A DNA stretch of 64,000 nt, taken from the NCBI GenBank assembly GCA_031402435.1, contig JANNSJ010000004.1, positions 15,184 through 79,183 of the forward strand, read 5' to 3'. Each line of letters starts with the position of its first letter. The first letter of the stretch is position 1. Shown here piece after piece: positions 47,037 through 55,872 of the stretch. Source of the DNA: UBA11986 sp031402435 (GTDB lineage Bacteria; Bacteroidota; Ignavibacteria; UBA10030; UBA6906). The position numbers and the translations under genes are program-made. The notes under the pieces are model-generated. The model worked only from the letters and a program-made list of their open reading frames with translations. It was not told the DNA's origin and ran no database searches.

Positions 47037-49556
47037 TTATCGGGTCACTGCGTTCTGAAATTCCGGCTCGGATCGAAGGTTATAGAAATCCATATCCAAA
47101 ATGCTGGAAAGCCGGTACCTGCGGTCGACCGCCTTAGTAAGGTACTCAAGCCCCTGCGTCTTTTCCGTTTGCAGGGCAAACATGCGTGCAGTATTGTAAA
47201 GAACATTCAGATCCGACGGAGCAAGGTTCCGGGCACGGGTATTTGCGTCCAGTGCATTTTTGAAAGAACCAAGACGGGTTTCTGTGAGACCGAGATAGGA
47301 ATACGCCAACGCATCCTGGGGATCGGCGGCCACGGTGGCTTCCAGCAGGGTCTTGGCGCGTTGCAATGTAGCCTCCCACTGCTGTTTTGGCCGGCCTGCC
47401 AATTGGTAGAGGCGTCCCAGTTTGTAGTAGTCAACATAGTGTTGTGTTAGCGCTACACGGTCGACGAGTATTCGTATGGCGCGCTCATGCTGGTTTGTAT
47501 ATTTTAGCACATCAGAAAATTCTTCACTGCCGTATTTACTCTTGTCTCGTGCATATCGCAGGCCCTGTTCGAGAATTTGCATCGCATCATCCTTCAACTC
47601 CGATCCACCCTGACGCTCGCCACGCATAAGATGGAGCAACCCGAGCAGCCGGTATGAATCGACGTTGTGTGGATCATCGGCAACAGCACGCGTTGCTGCT
47701 TTCACCGCATCGTCCACACGTCCTTTGATTGCATAGGCTGTCGCAAGCCTTCGTTGCGTTTCGGCGTCACTCGGTGCAAAGGCGACACCGCGTTCCAATT
47801 CCTCAATCGCACGGTCGTATTGTGATTGGTACTGCGCGATGAGCCCGCGGACTCTGTAACTTTCAGAGGAGCGAACTCCCAGCGCAAGCGCTGCGTTCAA
47901 ATGCTTCCAGGCAGCAAGCACATGTAAAGACGTGGTATCAACATCGTATTCCACGGCAACCAGATGCGCCCACGCCAACGCAAGATGGCCATCGACAAAG
48001 AGAGAATCCCTTTCCAAAGCGGCAACACACGAAGAGATGGCCTTGTTGATCGACGCAAGATTTCCCTGGCGCAAATACCACCGGCCACGCGCATAAGCCT
48101 CGTACGCCTCACCCGAAGTGTTGGATACTTTCGTGAGAGATTCTTCCTCTTGCTGGTTGGGCTCGATCTTCATTTCACGCAAAACTGCCCGCCCTATTTC
48201 ACGCACCGCCGACTGCAGTTCCCGCTCAGAGTTCTGGCGTTGCACGGCCCACACGGGCTTTGCCGTCATCGTGTCCGATAGCGTTATCTGGAACACAACG
48301 CGGTCGCCGGTCTTCGTGATAGACCACTGGAGGAAGTAATTTGCACCCAGATTGCGCGCAACCTGGGAGAAATCTCCGCTTCGCGTGCTGAGAGAAAACG
48401 ACGTTACCGGCGCAACAACACGCAGGTCATTCACCACGGAGATGGTATTGATGAGATCCTCGGTAATGGCTTCACCCAGGAACTGCGTCGAGCTGTCCGC
48501 ATTTGTTGCCAACGCAGGCAAAACCAGCAACGAATACTTTGCCGGAAACACCGCCTGCTTTACGCTCGTGATAATGAAATACGCTGATGCTGCAAGAGCA
48601 ATCACGCCAATGCCAATGAGGACGGGTTTCAGGGGTATGCGGACCTTCGATGCACGTTCGACAACCCGTTCCACCAATGGGGGCTTCGGCGGCGGTGCCG
48701 GACCCTCAGCCACACCCGGAAGACCAAGCTGATCTTCGGAACGGGGAACTTCGGTGCTTCCCCACGCATCGCCAGACGATTGCTGCACAGATGGCTGCAT
48801 CACCACCGGTACGGCAATAGCAGCTTCTGCTGCTTTCCGTTTTGACTCCTCTTCGCGTATTCTTCCGGCAAGCTCTTTGGCTTTTGCTATATTTCCGGCA
48901 AGTTCCTTTGCCTCCTCATTCTCCTGATCCATTTCAAAAATTTCATTCAGGCTTTCCAGCCCTTTGTCGTATTTCTCACCCTGATAATAGCTGTTGGCCT
49001 TTTCAAAGAGCGCGGCGATTTTCTTTTGCTGAACTTCACGTTGGGCACGTGATTGCGCTGCGCCCTCCTTTGACTTCTGCTGATCGGTTGCCCGCTTCTT
49101 TGCTTTCGCTTCCTCCTGCTGCTCCTTTCGTAATGTCTGCACTCGCTCACGAAATTCGCCTATCTCGGTATCATCGGAAAGCAAAGAACTCAATTCTTCA
49201 AGCAGTTCATCGGCCTTGTCGAGTTTTCCACGATCAATGGCAATGGAGAACTTCTCACGAAGGTCTTTGAGCTTCTCTTCTTCCGGTGAAATGGATGGAC
49301 GGGGAGGTGGCGCAGGCACTTCTACTGGAGGCGGCGGTGCCACAGGTGGCGGTGCAGGTCTCTGTACTGGAGGAGGAGGCGGTGGAGGTGGTATTGTTGC
49401 AACAGGGGAAGCGGGTTGCGGTGGAACATCCGTGGCGGGAACGGCCTTCTGTTCCTCTTCCTCAATGCGTCTCAGCTCTGCTTCTTCCGCTCGCTTACGT
49501 ATCTCCTCCAGCAATTTTTGCCGCTCGAGGTCTTTCTGCTTTTCTTTGTCGTCCAA
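47037..49556 (-). CDS. Membrane protein with coiled coil, FlgO/TolB-like domain and TPRs
   Basis: 839 residues. A charged N-terminal helix, a proline-rich segment (about 45-87), a helical TPR-like region and one transmembrane helix (about 312-333, PVLIGIGVIALAASAYFIIT) are followed by a FlgO/TolB-N-like alpha-beta domain (SLLVLPALATNADSSTQFLG, INTISVVNDLRVVAP). A TPR array runs from about 490 to the end. The FlgO-TPR arrangement is the same as in the C-terminal part of many adenylate-cyclase-like regulators, but no cyclase is present. The cytoplasmic half resembles the neighbouring coiled-coil protein. Confidence 0.87.
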   Translation of the reverse strand: MDDKEKQKDLERQKLLEEIRKRAEEAELRRIEEEEQKAVPATDVPPQPASPVATIPPPPPPPPVQRPAPPPVAPPPPVEVPAPPPRPSISPEEEKLKDLREKFSIAIDRGKLDKADELLEELSSLLSDDTEIGEFRERVQTLRKEQQEEAKAKKRATDQQKSKEGAAQSRAQREVQQKKIAALFEKANSYYQGEKYDKGLESLNEIFEMDQENEEAKELAGNIAKAKELAGRIREEESKRKAAEAAIAVPVVMQPSVQQSSGDAWGSTEVPRSEDQLGLPGVAEGPAPPPKPPLVERVVERASKVRIPLKPVLIGIGVIALAASAYFIITSVKQAVFPAKYSLLVLPALATNADSSTQFLGEAITEDLINTISVVNDLRVVAPVTSFSLSTRSGDFSQVARNLGANYFLQWSITKTGDRVVFQITLSDTMTAKPVWAVQRQNSERELQSAVREIGRAVLREMKIEPNQQEEESLTKVSNTSGEAYEAYARGRWYLRQGNLASINKAISSCVAALERDSLFVDGHLALAWAHLVAVEYDVDTTSLHVLAAWKHLNAALALGVRSSESYRVRGLIAQYQSQYDRAIEELERGVAFAPSDAETQRRLATAYAIKGRVDDAVKAATRAVADDPHNVDSYRLLGLLHLMRGERQGGSELKDDAMQILEQGLRYARDKSKYGSEEFSDVLKYTNQHERAIRILVDRVALTQHYVDYYKLGRLYQLAGRPKQQWEATLQRAKTLLEATVAADPQDALAYSYLGLTETRLGSFKNALDANTRARNLAPSDLNVLYNTARMFALQTEKTQGLEYLTKAVDRRYRLSSILDMDFYNLRSEPEFQNAVTR

Positions 49557-49731
49557 AGCTTCGCAACTCCGTTAGGGGAAGAAATCGGCCTCAACTTGAA
49601 GCGCAATCCAACGGGCAAAATATATCCAAAACATAAGGGAATGTCAATGCAGGGCTGCTGAGAACCTGGAGATGCTGAGCAGAGTTGAAGCCTGGCATAT
49701 TGAGCGTTTATCACCCTTTCGCTGGTCGCCC

Positions 49732-49761
49732 TTGACTTTTTGAGGCGACCGTCGTTATAAT
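49732..49761 (+). promoter_or_regulatory. Candidate sigma-70-type promoter upstream of lemA
   Basis: TTGACT (49732-49737) and TATAAT (49756-49761) are 18 bases apart in the 413-base gap between the divergent 839-residue protein gene and lemA. The transcript would have a leader of about 200 bases. Nothing else is recognised in this gap. Confidence 0.5.
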
Positions 49762-49969
49762 TGACACAACCAACAGTTGGATAAAAGAAAGACGGTTGAA
49801 GTTGGCAACGAGGATCGATGGTAACATGATGACTTGGACTGGCAGAGAACCACAACGGCAACAAAGCAAAACTCACAACGTATACTAGTCACGACCAAGC
49901 AGCAGTTGCTTTCTCTTAAGAAGCTTTCTACGTTTTAGATGTCGTATCACATCGGAAAGGGATCACGCA

Positions 49970-50536
49970 ATGGTGGTATTCTACGGCTTCATCATTTTCA
50001 TCGCGGTGCTGGTGCTATGGGTGATTGCCAAGTACAACGGCCTTGTCACGCTCCGCAACCAGGTGGAGAACGGCTGGAAACAGATCGACGTACAACTCAA
50101 GCGCCGCCATGACCTTATCCCCAACCTCGTCAACACGGTGAAGGGCTACATGGAGTTCGAGCAGGGCACGCTGGAGAAGGTGATTAAAGCACGCAATGCA
50201 GCGGTAAGCGCAACTGGCGTGGGCAACATCGCGGCAAAGGAAGGCGAACTCAGTGGTGCGCTATCAAGGCTGTTTGCCCTTGCGGAGAGCTATCCAACGC
50301 TGAAGGCGAACGAGAACGTCAAGCAGTTGCAGGAGGAGCTTTCAAGCACAGAAAACAAGATCAGCTTTGCACGGCAGTTCTACAATGACATTGCCACGAA
50401 GTTCAACATCGGACAACAAGTGTTTCCGGGTAACCTGGTGGCGGGAATCTTCGGATTCAAATCCGCAGAACTTTTTGAGGTAAAGGATGCCGCTGAACGT
50501 GAAGTTCCGGCGGTTGACCTGTCGCTCAGGAAGTAA
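49970..50536 (+). CDS. lemA: LemA family protein
   Basis: 188 residues. An N-terminal membrane helix (VVFYGFIIFIAVLVLWVIAKYN) precedes the long helical LemA domain (LVTLRNQVENGWKQIDVQLKRRHDLIPNLVNTVKGY, ATKFNIGQQVFPGNLVAGIFGF). LemA proteins are membrane-anchored helical bundles of unclear role, commonly encoded next to M48 peptidases, as here (8-base gap). Confidence 0.94.
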   Translation: MVVFYGFIIFIAVLVLWVIAKYNGLVTLRNQVENGWKQIDVQLKRRHDLIPNLVNTVKGYMEFEQGTLEKVIKARNAAVSATGVGNIAAKEGELSGALSRLFALAESYPTLKANENVKQLQEELSSTENKISFARQFYNDIATKFNIGQQVFPGNLVAGIFGFKSAELFEVKDAAEREVPAVDLSLRK

Positions 50537-50544
50537 TACACCGC

Positions 50545-51480
50545 ATGGCACAGTTGCCTCCGAACATTTACGAGCAGCAGGCTGCCAACAAGCGCAACAC
50601 GATCATCGTCATGGGAATCTTCATCCTGTTTGTGGGATTCCTCGGCTTCGGCGTTGACGCGTTTATCCTTGGCTCGAACTTCCCCATAGCAACGCTTGTT
50701 GCGCTCTGCGTCGGTGCAGGGAGTGCATGGTGGGGGTTGAGCAGCGGAGCGAGCGCTGTCCTCGGTTCAAGCTCTGCAATTCCTGTTCCCCCTGACGATC
50801 CAAAGTATCAGCAACTCCGCAACGTTGTTGATGAGATGACCATCGCAGCCGGACTTCCGAGACCACAGCTCTTCGTCATCCCCGATCCCGACCCAAACGC
50901 CTTTGCCACGGGTAAAGACCCCGAGCACGCGTGCATCGCCGTAACGGATGGACTTCTGGAGAAACTCAGCCGGGAGGAGCTTCAAGCCGTGATTGCGCAC
51001 GAGATGAGTCATGTGCGGAATTTCGACATCCGGATGATGACTGTTGTCGCGGCACTCGGCGGCACAGTGATGCTCCTTTCGGAATTCGGATTAAGGTCGA
51101 TGCGATTTGGCGGCGGGAAGAAACGCAACGGACTTGGTCCGTTCGTACTGGTGCTGTGGATAGGTGCCATGGTTCTTGCTCCGCTGGTCATGCGATTGTT
51201 GTCCATGGCAGTGTCACGTCAGCGCGAGTACCTTGCCGACGCATCCGGAGCGGAACTCACGCGCAACCCATCGGCGCTCGCATCAGCACTTGAAAAGATT
51301 GACGCCGCGGCTGACCCGACACGTTCAATAAAAAAGGGGACGGGACATCTCTGTATTGCGGACCCGCTGGGGAGAAGCGTGAACTCGAAGGAAGGCACCC
51401 TGGCGGACTTGTTCGGAACGCATCCTCCCATCATCAAACGCATCATGCTGCTCAAGGCAATGGCGTACCAGCAAGCGTAA
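50545..51480 (+). CDS. M48-family membrane metalloprotease (HtpX-like)
   Basis: 311 residues with two N-terminal and two central membrane helices. The zinc site is VIAHEMSHVRNFD (HExxH), and the third ligand is in REYLADASGAELT. HtpX-type proteases degrade damaged inner-membrane proteins with a cytoplasmic active site. It is co-transcribed with lemA. Typical length. Confidence 0.94.
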   Translation: MAQLPPNIYEQQAANKRNTIIVMGIFILFVGFLGFGVDAFILGSNFPIATLVALCVGAGSAWWGLSSGASAVLGSSSAIPVPPDDPKYQQLRNVVDEMTIAAGLPRPQLFVIPDPDPNAFATGKDPEHACIAVTDGLLEKLSREELQAVIAHEMSHVRNFDIRMMTVVAALGGTVMLLSEFGLRSMRFGGGKKRNGLGPFVLVLWIGAMVLAPLVMRLLSMAVSRQREYLADASGAELTRNPSALASALEKIDAAADPTRSIKKGTGHLCIADPLGRSVNSKEGTLADLFGTHPPIIKRIMLLKAMAYQQA

Positions 51481-51481
51481 C

Positions 51482-51982
51482 CTATTTGGACTGGGCGTCC
51501 GCAAGGATGGACATCATGTCTGCTTCCAGAGTGCCCTTCGGCCTTTCAGTTATCCGGCCTACTTCATTACCATTCTTCAGGAAAATAAATGTCGGGACAA
51601 GCGTAATGTGGTATTGCTCAGAAAGGCCGTCCGCGCTTTTCTTTGTGCGGTCGAGACCATAGAGTCGAATGCGTGATGATGCAATACCGCAGTGGTCGGC
51701 GATTTTGAGGAAATGCGGCACTTCGCGGCGGCTATCAGGACACCACGTTCCGAAGACCACGAGGAAATCAACTCCAGCGTTAACATTCTGAATCAAGCCC
51801 GCCACGTCGTTGTCCAGTGCAACAGTATCATACTGCGCTTTAAACTGATGATGTTCCGGCTTGTCGAGAACGTTCCGGTCGACCCAGCCGGTTTCAATGT
51901 ACTCGCCCTTCATGGCGACATTGCTTGAGCAACCGCCGAGAACCCACGCAACAACAACGAAACCCAACGCAAGAAGCTTCAT
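51482..51982 (-). CDS. Lipoprotein thioredoxin-like protein with CPDS site
   Basis: 166 residues. Lipobox VLGGC (Cys about 18), then a thioredoxin fold: FLVVFGTWCPDSRREVPHF, and cis-Pro in ITLVPTFIFLKNGNEVGRI. The active site is WCPDS, with only the first cysteine, so a two-cysteine disulfide cycle is not possible. It may act as a monothiol reductase/isomerase or glutathione-type enzyme. It ends one base from the convergent M48 gene. Confidence 0.85.
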   Translation of the reverse strand: MKLLALGFVVVAWVLGGCSSNVAMKGEYIETGWVDRNVLDKPEHHQFKAQYDTVALDNDVAGLIQNVNAGVDFLVVFGTWCPDSRREVPHFLKIADHCGIASSRIRLYGLDRTKKSADGLSEQYHITLVPTFIFLKNGNEVGRITERPKGTLEADMMSILADAQSK

Positions 51983-52074
51983 TGAGAACCCCTTCTGTTT
52001 ACTTTTCCTGACGAATCAACTATATTGCTCACGAGTTCAATGTAGCAAACACCCTCGCAAAAGACAATACAATC

Positions 52075-52482
52075 ATGGCACAAGCACTCGACCGGCGGTA
52101 CGACGTTCAACCCCTCACTTCCATCGATGTCAAGGCTCTTGAGACGTTTTCATACGAATACGCCGGCAAGGACATCATCATCAACATTGATACTGACGAG
52201 TTTACTGCCGTCTGCCCCTGGTCCGGCCTTCCCGATTTTGCGGTCATAAAGGTCGACTACATTCCGAACAAGCTGTTGATCGAGCTACGATCGTTCAAAT
52301 ACTATCTTCTGTCGTACCGGAGCGTCGGTATTTATCAGGAACATGCCGTCAACAGGATACTGGAAGACCTTGTGAAATGCGCCCGTCCGAAATGGATGAA
52401 AGTGGTTGCTGATTACAAAGTGCGGGGAGGTGTGCATACTGTTGCCAGCAGGGAGTACAACGCGAAACGGCAGCGGAAGTGA
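52075..52482 (+). CDS. queF: 7-cyano-7-deazaguanine reductase QueF
   Basis: 135 residues of the short (unimodular) QueF type. The nucleophilic Cys47 is in TAVCPWSGLPDF, and ELRSFKYYLLSYRSVGIYQE is the family's NADPH/substrate motif; the last strand, VVADYKVRGGVHT, is also typical. It reduces preQ0 to preQ1 in queuosine synthesis, a tRNA modification. No other que gene is beside it. Confidence 0.95.
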   Translation: MAQALDRRYDVQPLTSIDVKALETFSYEYAGKDIIINIDTDEFTAVCPWSGLPDFAVIKVDYIPNKLLIELRSFKYYLLSYRSVGIYQEHAVNRILEDLVKCARPKWMKVVADYKVRGGVHTVASREYNAKRQRK

Positions 52483-52644
52483 CTGAGGTGCGTTTTCTCG
52501 TTCAGTACATTGATTGCGAACGTACGTTAAGAGAGTTCTACCACTTTGTTGGTGGATGCAAGGGTGAAGGCTTTGAGAGGGAGAAATCCAACAAAAGACA
52601 CCACGTGCTGCAACATAGCAGTCACAGCACGTCGGGAGGTCTTC

Positions 52645-52845
52645 TTATATTCGCTCGATATTGATGGCGCGTATCCCTTTTTGGCTGTTCTGCACCTCAA
52701 ATGTCACAAGGTCTCCCTGCATCAAGGAATCGCGGAAGCCCGCGCTTTTCACATTGCTCTTGTGAAAGAAAATGTCCTCACCGTTTTCGACCTTAATGAA
52801 CCCAAATCCTTTTGCAATGTTAAACAACTTCACAGTGCCCTGCAT
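52645..52845 (-). CDS. Cold-shock domain protein, copy 1
   Basis: 66 residues, a single OB-fold cold-shock domain with RNP1 KGFGFIK and RNP2 DIFFH. It binds single-stranded RNA or DNA and loosens RNA structure. GGAG lies a few bases before the ATG. It is downstream of a second cold-shock gene, but a terminator hairpin lies between them, so it probably has its own promoter. Confidence 0.95.
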   Translation of the reverse strand: MQGTVKLFNIAKGFGFIKVENGEDIFFHKSNVKSAGFRDSLMQGDLVTFEVQNSQKGIRAINIERI

Positions 52846-52879
52846 GAAGAACTCCTTTACTCATTAGAGAAACAAGAAA

Positions 52880-52899
52880 GCCCCAGCAAACGCCGGGGC
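52880..52899 (-). terminator. Terminator hairpin between the two cold-shock genes
   Basis: On the minus strand GCCCCGGCGTTTGCTGGGGC forms a stem of eight pairs with one mismatch and a four-base loop, followed by CTTTCTTGTTTCTC. It is placed 27 bases after the stop of the 52927-53127 gene. Confidence 0.65.
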
Positions 52900-52926
52900 G
52901 AACATCAATAACAATCGACTTGAATT

Positions 52927-53127
52927 TCAAACCTTTGAGACGTTTGATGCCTGCAATCCCTTTGGGCCTTTTTCCACTTCAAACTGCACCGTATCCCCTT
53001 CATTCAAGGTCTTATAGCCATCACCCTGAATAGCCTTGTAGTGAACAAATACATCTTCGCCTGATTCGCGCTTAATGAAACCAAACCCTTTGGCCCCATT
53101 AAACCACTTCACGACGCCTTGTTCCAT
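52927..53127 (-). CDS. Cold-shock domain protein, copy 2
   Basis: 66 residues. MEQGVVKWFNGAKGFGFIKR and EDVFVHY carry both RNP motifs; this one is closer to the classical CspA consensus (VKWFNxxKGFGFI) than its neighbour. AGGAG precedes the ATG. A terminator hairpin follows it. The leader may extend into the upstream non-coding stretch, as with long cold-shock leaders, but no conserved cold box was recognised. Confidence 0.95.
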   Translation of the reverse strand: MEQGVVKWFNGAKGFGFIKRESGEDVFVHYKAIQGDGYKTLNEGDTVQFEVEKGPKGLQASNVSKV

Positions 53128-53514
53128 AAGACAAACTCCTGTAGATTGAGATTTGTTAGTTGTACGGCATTGCCGCCCACCGAGGGCACCAAATTAATTG
53201 CCTCTTAATAGCTTTACAGATCGGGAAGCGGGTGATGTCCCAACACTAACACCCCTGTACAGGAAAACTCCAACAGCCCTCTGGGACAGGTCGCGCAAAC
53301 ATCTGATCCATTAAAAGTGCAAAAACGGTGTACTGTCATTTGCTGAACAAAGATAGCAGAATTGATGCTGAATAGCAAGAGGCTCGTGGGGCAAGCGTCC
53401 AATCAACGGTTGCTGATTTGGTCAGATTGGAGAGCAGGTTTGAGCCAGTTTGCATTTGTAGGCCTGCCTCAGCGTCTGAATTTCGTTCAATGGATGCTTC
53501 CACCAACTCTCTAC
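53128..53514. other. Non-coding stretch upstream of the cold-shock gene
   Basis: About 390 bases between the cold-shock gene and the end of the ABC transporter gene. A 62-codon frame on the minus strand lacks a ribosome site and any protein-like pattern, and I do not count it. The part next to the cold-shock gene should hold its promoter and leader. No repeat or RNA motif recognised. Confidence 0.55.
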
Positions 53515-55308
53515 TTACACCACCTGTTTGATCTCCTGCTCCTTGTACTGAAGTTGGTAGAGTTTGTAATAGATGCCGCCGTGAGCAAGGAGCTCCTGGT
53601 GCGTTCCCATCTCCCGGATCTCGCCTTTGTGCATCACGATAATCTTGCTGGCTGTCTGAATTGTTGAGAGACGGTGAGCAATAACAATGGACGTGCGGCC
53701 GTGAAGAAGTTTTTTGATGGCGCTCTGGATGAGAAGCTCTGTTTCCGTATCAACGCTAGATGTTGCTTCATCCAACACGAGAATTTTAGGATTGTATGCA
53801 AGTGCGCGGGCGAAGGAGATGAGCTGCTTTTGTCCGACGGAAAGCGTTGCGCCGCGCTCCTTCACCTCCTCGTCATACAGTTTGGGCAATCGCTCGATGA
53901 ACTTGTTTGCTCCGACAATACGCGCAGCCGCCTTGATCCGGTCATCGGTAATGCTTTCATCCCCCAATCCGATGTTGCCTTTGATGTCGCCGGAGAACAG
54001 GAACACATCCTGCAACACCACGGCAATATGCTTGCGCAGGTCTGACTGCCTGACGTGCTTGATGTTGACGCCATCGACAAGGATCTCCCCCTTCTGAACG
54101 TCGTAGAACCTCGCAAGCAGACTGATGATCGTGGTCTTTCCCGCTCCCGTGTGGCCGACAAACGCAGCCGTCTCGCCCGATCCGATCTTGAATGACACAT
54201 CCTTCAATATCCATTCGGTGTCAGCATCGTCGGTTCCGGGATTGTAGGCAAACCATACGTGGCGGAACTCGATCTCACCGTTTGCAGGAAGCTCGACCGC
54301 CATCGCGGGATCGTCAATTGACGTCTTGTCATCCAGCAGCTTGAACACACGCTCCGACGACGCCATCGCTGTCTGCATGATGTTGTATTTTTCGGAGAGG
54401 TCACGGATGGGGCGCCAGAACATTTCGTTGAATTGTAGGAACGCCATCACCGTCCCGATCGTGATGTTCGCACCGAGCACGTCGCGTCCCGCGTACCAGA
54501 TGATCAGGCCAACGGCAAGAGCACCAATCAGGTCAACGCCTGGATAAAAGACGGCGTAATAGAATATCGACTTGATGTTTGCATCACGGTGCAATGCGTT
54601 GATACCATCGAACTTCTTGAACGACTTCTCTTCGCGGTTGAATACCTGATCCACCATCATCCCCGTAATATGTTCCTGCATGAACGTGTTGATGCGGGCA
54701 ATCTGGTAGCGGACTTCGCGGTAGGCTTCACGGGCTTTCTTGCGGAAGAGAAACGTGCCATAAAACAGCAACGGCAACACGCTCAACGATATCAGCGCAA
54801 GCTCCCAGTTCATCGAGAACATGAACCACAGAATGCCGATAATCGTGAAGACATCGCTGAACACCATGACGATGCCGGAGGAGAACATTTCGTTCAGGAC
54901 CTCAATGTCATTGGTGACACGGGTGATCAGCCTGCCGATGGGATTCCTGTCGAAGAACTTCAAGCCGCGATGCTGAAGATGCTCGAATACCTCCATGCGC
55001 AAATCGAAGATCGTACGTTGGCCAATCCATTGTGTGAGGTACGTGTTAAGGTATTGGATGAGCCCCCGACCGATCATAACGCTGAGGAACAGGAGAGTTG
55101 TCATCAGCAGACCGTGTTTGTCTCCTTGTGCAATGTTCACATCCACGGCCACTTTGGTAAAGTAGGGACGCACGGCTTCCATCGCCGACACGGCAATACT
55201 CATGAGGATCCCTATCGCCACGTGCCATTTGTACGGGCGAAGATACTTGAGCAAGCGGCGCATCAAACGTGCGTCGTAGGCCTTACCGAGGATTTCTTCT
55301 TCAGTCAT
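53515..55308 (-). CDS. ABC exporter half (permease-ATPase), canonical subunit
   Basis: 597 residues. A six-helix type IV exporter domain (about 30-330) is followed by an ATPase with Walker A GHTGAGKTT, signature LSVGQKQ, and Walker B LVLDEATSSVD with its catalytic Glu. It is a half-transporter that probably pairs with the 586-residue protein upstream, whose site is degenerate. Substrate unknown; lipids or drugs are usual. A bracketed membrane ORF separates the two genes. Confidence 0.93.
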   Translation of the reverse strand: MTEEEILGKAYDARLMRRLLKYLRPYKWHVAIGILMSIAVSAMEAVRPYFTKVAVDVNIAQGDKHGLLMTTLLFLSVMIGRGLIQYLNTYLTQWIGQRTIFDLRMEVFEHLQHRGLKFFDRNPIGRLITRVTNDIEVLNEMFSSGIVMVFSDVFTIIGILWFMFSMNWELALISLSVLPLLFYGTFLFRKKAREAYREVRYQIARINTFMQEHITGMMVDQVFNREEKSFKKFDGINALHRDANIKSIFYYAVFYPGVDLIGALAVGLIIWYAGRDVLGANITIGTVMAFLQFNEMFWRPIRDLSEKYNIMQTAMASSERVFKLLDDKTSIDDPAMAVELPANGEIEFRHVWFAYNPGTDDADTEWILKDVSFKIGSGETAAFVGHTGAGKTTIISLLARFYDVQKGEILVDGVNIKHVRQSDLRKHIAVVLQDVFLFSGDIKGNIGLGDESITDDRIKAAARIVGANKFIERLPKLYDEEVKERGATLSVGQKQLISFARALAYNPKILVLDEATSSVDTETELLIQSAIKKLLHGRTSIVIAHRLSTIQTASKIIVMHKGEIREMGTHQELLAHGGIYYKLYQLQYKEQEIKQVV

Positions 55309-55315
55309 AAATCAA

Positions 55316-55390
55316 GGCAAAATGCAAAAGTACAAGGGCAAAAGTTCTCCCCCTTCGTTCATGGATCAAGGCAGAGGTTAAAAGTAAACC
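55316..55390. repeat. Class C bracket, left arm
   Basis: GGCAAAATGCAAAAGTACAA then GGGCAAAAGTT, and further on GGCAGAGGTTAAAAGTAAACC. AAGGGCAAAAGT (55334-55345) is the exact inverse of ACTTTTGCCCTT (55851-55862) on the far side of the small membrane gene. Confidence 0.75.
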
Positions 55391-55402
55391 AATAGTCACT
55401 GA

Positions 55403-55768
55403 TTACTTTACAAACGTTTTGGTGAGATCAATATAGGGAACCAATGAAATCAACAGTAGGGTCAATACTCCCCAGCCAATAAAACGAAGCAATTGGTTTG
55501 TCTTACTCTCCACGAGACGCAAGGAGTAGCCGACGATACCCAAAGTCAGAATTTGAAACACAACGAAGCATGCATGATATAGCGTGTCTCTCGGATAAGC
55601 ATGCACAATCACATCATATGCAATGGCATACGCAAAGTAAGCAATGTTTACAAGTTGCATTTCCTCAACTGTTAGATGAACAACAGTATTAATGACGACT
55701 GGAAAGAACATCGCAAGTGCGATCATCATCAATCTCTGCCTCCTATTCCTTTCGGATACATTAGGCAT
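55403..55768 (-). CDS. Small four-helix membrane protein inside a repeat bracket
   Basis: 121 residues. Four predicted membrane helices (about 12-30, 40-53, 62-84 and 91-112) follow a basic N-terminus (NVSERNRRQRL). No recognised family. A weak GGAG lies 8 bases before the ATG. It sits between the two halves of a heterodimeric ABC exporter and has inverted ACTTTTGCC-type repeat arms on both sides. That suggests it was inserted and is not a transporter subunit. Confidence 0.75.
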   Translation of the reverse strand: MPNVSERNRRQRLMMIALAMFFPVVINTVVHLTVEEMQLVNIAYFAYAIAYDVIVHAYPRDTLYHACFVVFQILTLGIVGYSLRLVESKTNQLLRFIGWGVLTLLLISLVPYIDLTKTFVK

Positions 55769-55789
55769 ATCAAGGCTCCAAATCCTTTG

Positions 55790-55872
55790 GTTGACCCTCA
55801 GTCACATTTTTGCCTTTTCACTTTGTCCTTTTTGACTTTTGTGCCATTTTACTTTTGCCCTTTGACTTTTCC
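55790..55872. repeat. Class C bracket, right arm
   Basis: A run of degenerate words: TTTTTGCCTTTTCACTTTG, TCCTTTTTGACTTTTGTGCC, ATTTTACTTTTGCCCTTTG and ACTTTTCC. The words repeat every 8-12 bases and face opposite to the left arm. It ends at the stop codon of the upstream ABC gene. Confidence 0.78.

Noticed and set aside
52479..52664. A 61-codon frame after queF
   Set aside because: It overlaps the convergent cold-shock gene, has no ribosome site and its sequence does not look like a folded protein.
53214..53402. A 62-codon minus-strand frame upstream of the cold-shock gene
   Set aside because: No ribosome site or domain; more likely leader or non-coding DNA.
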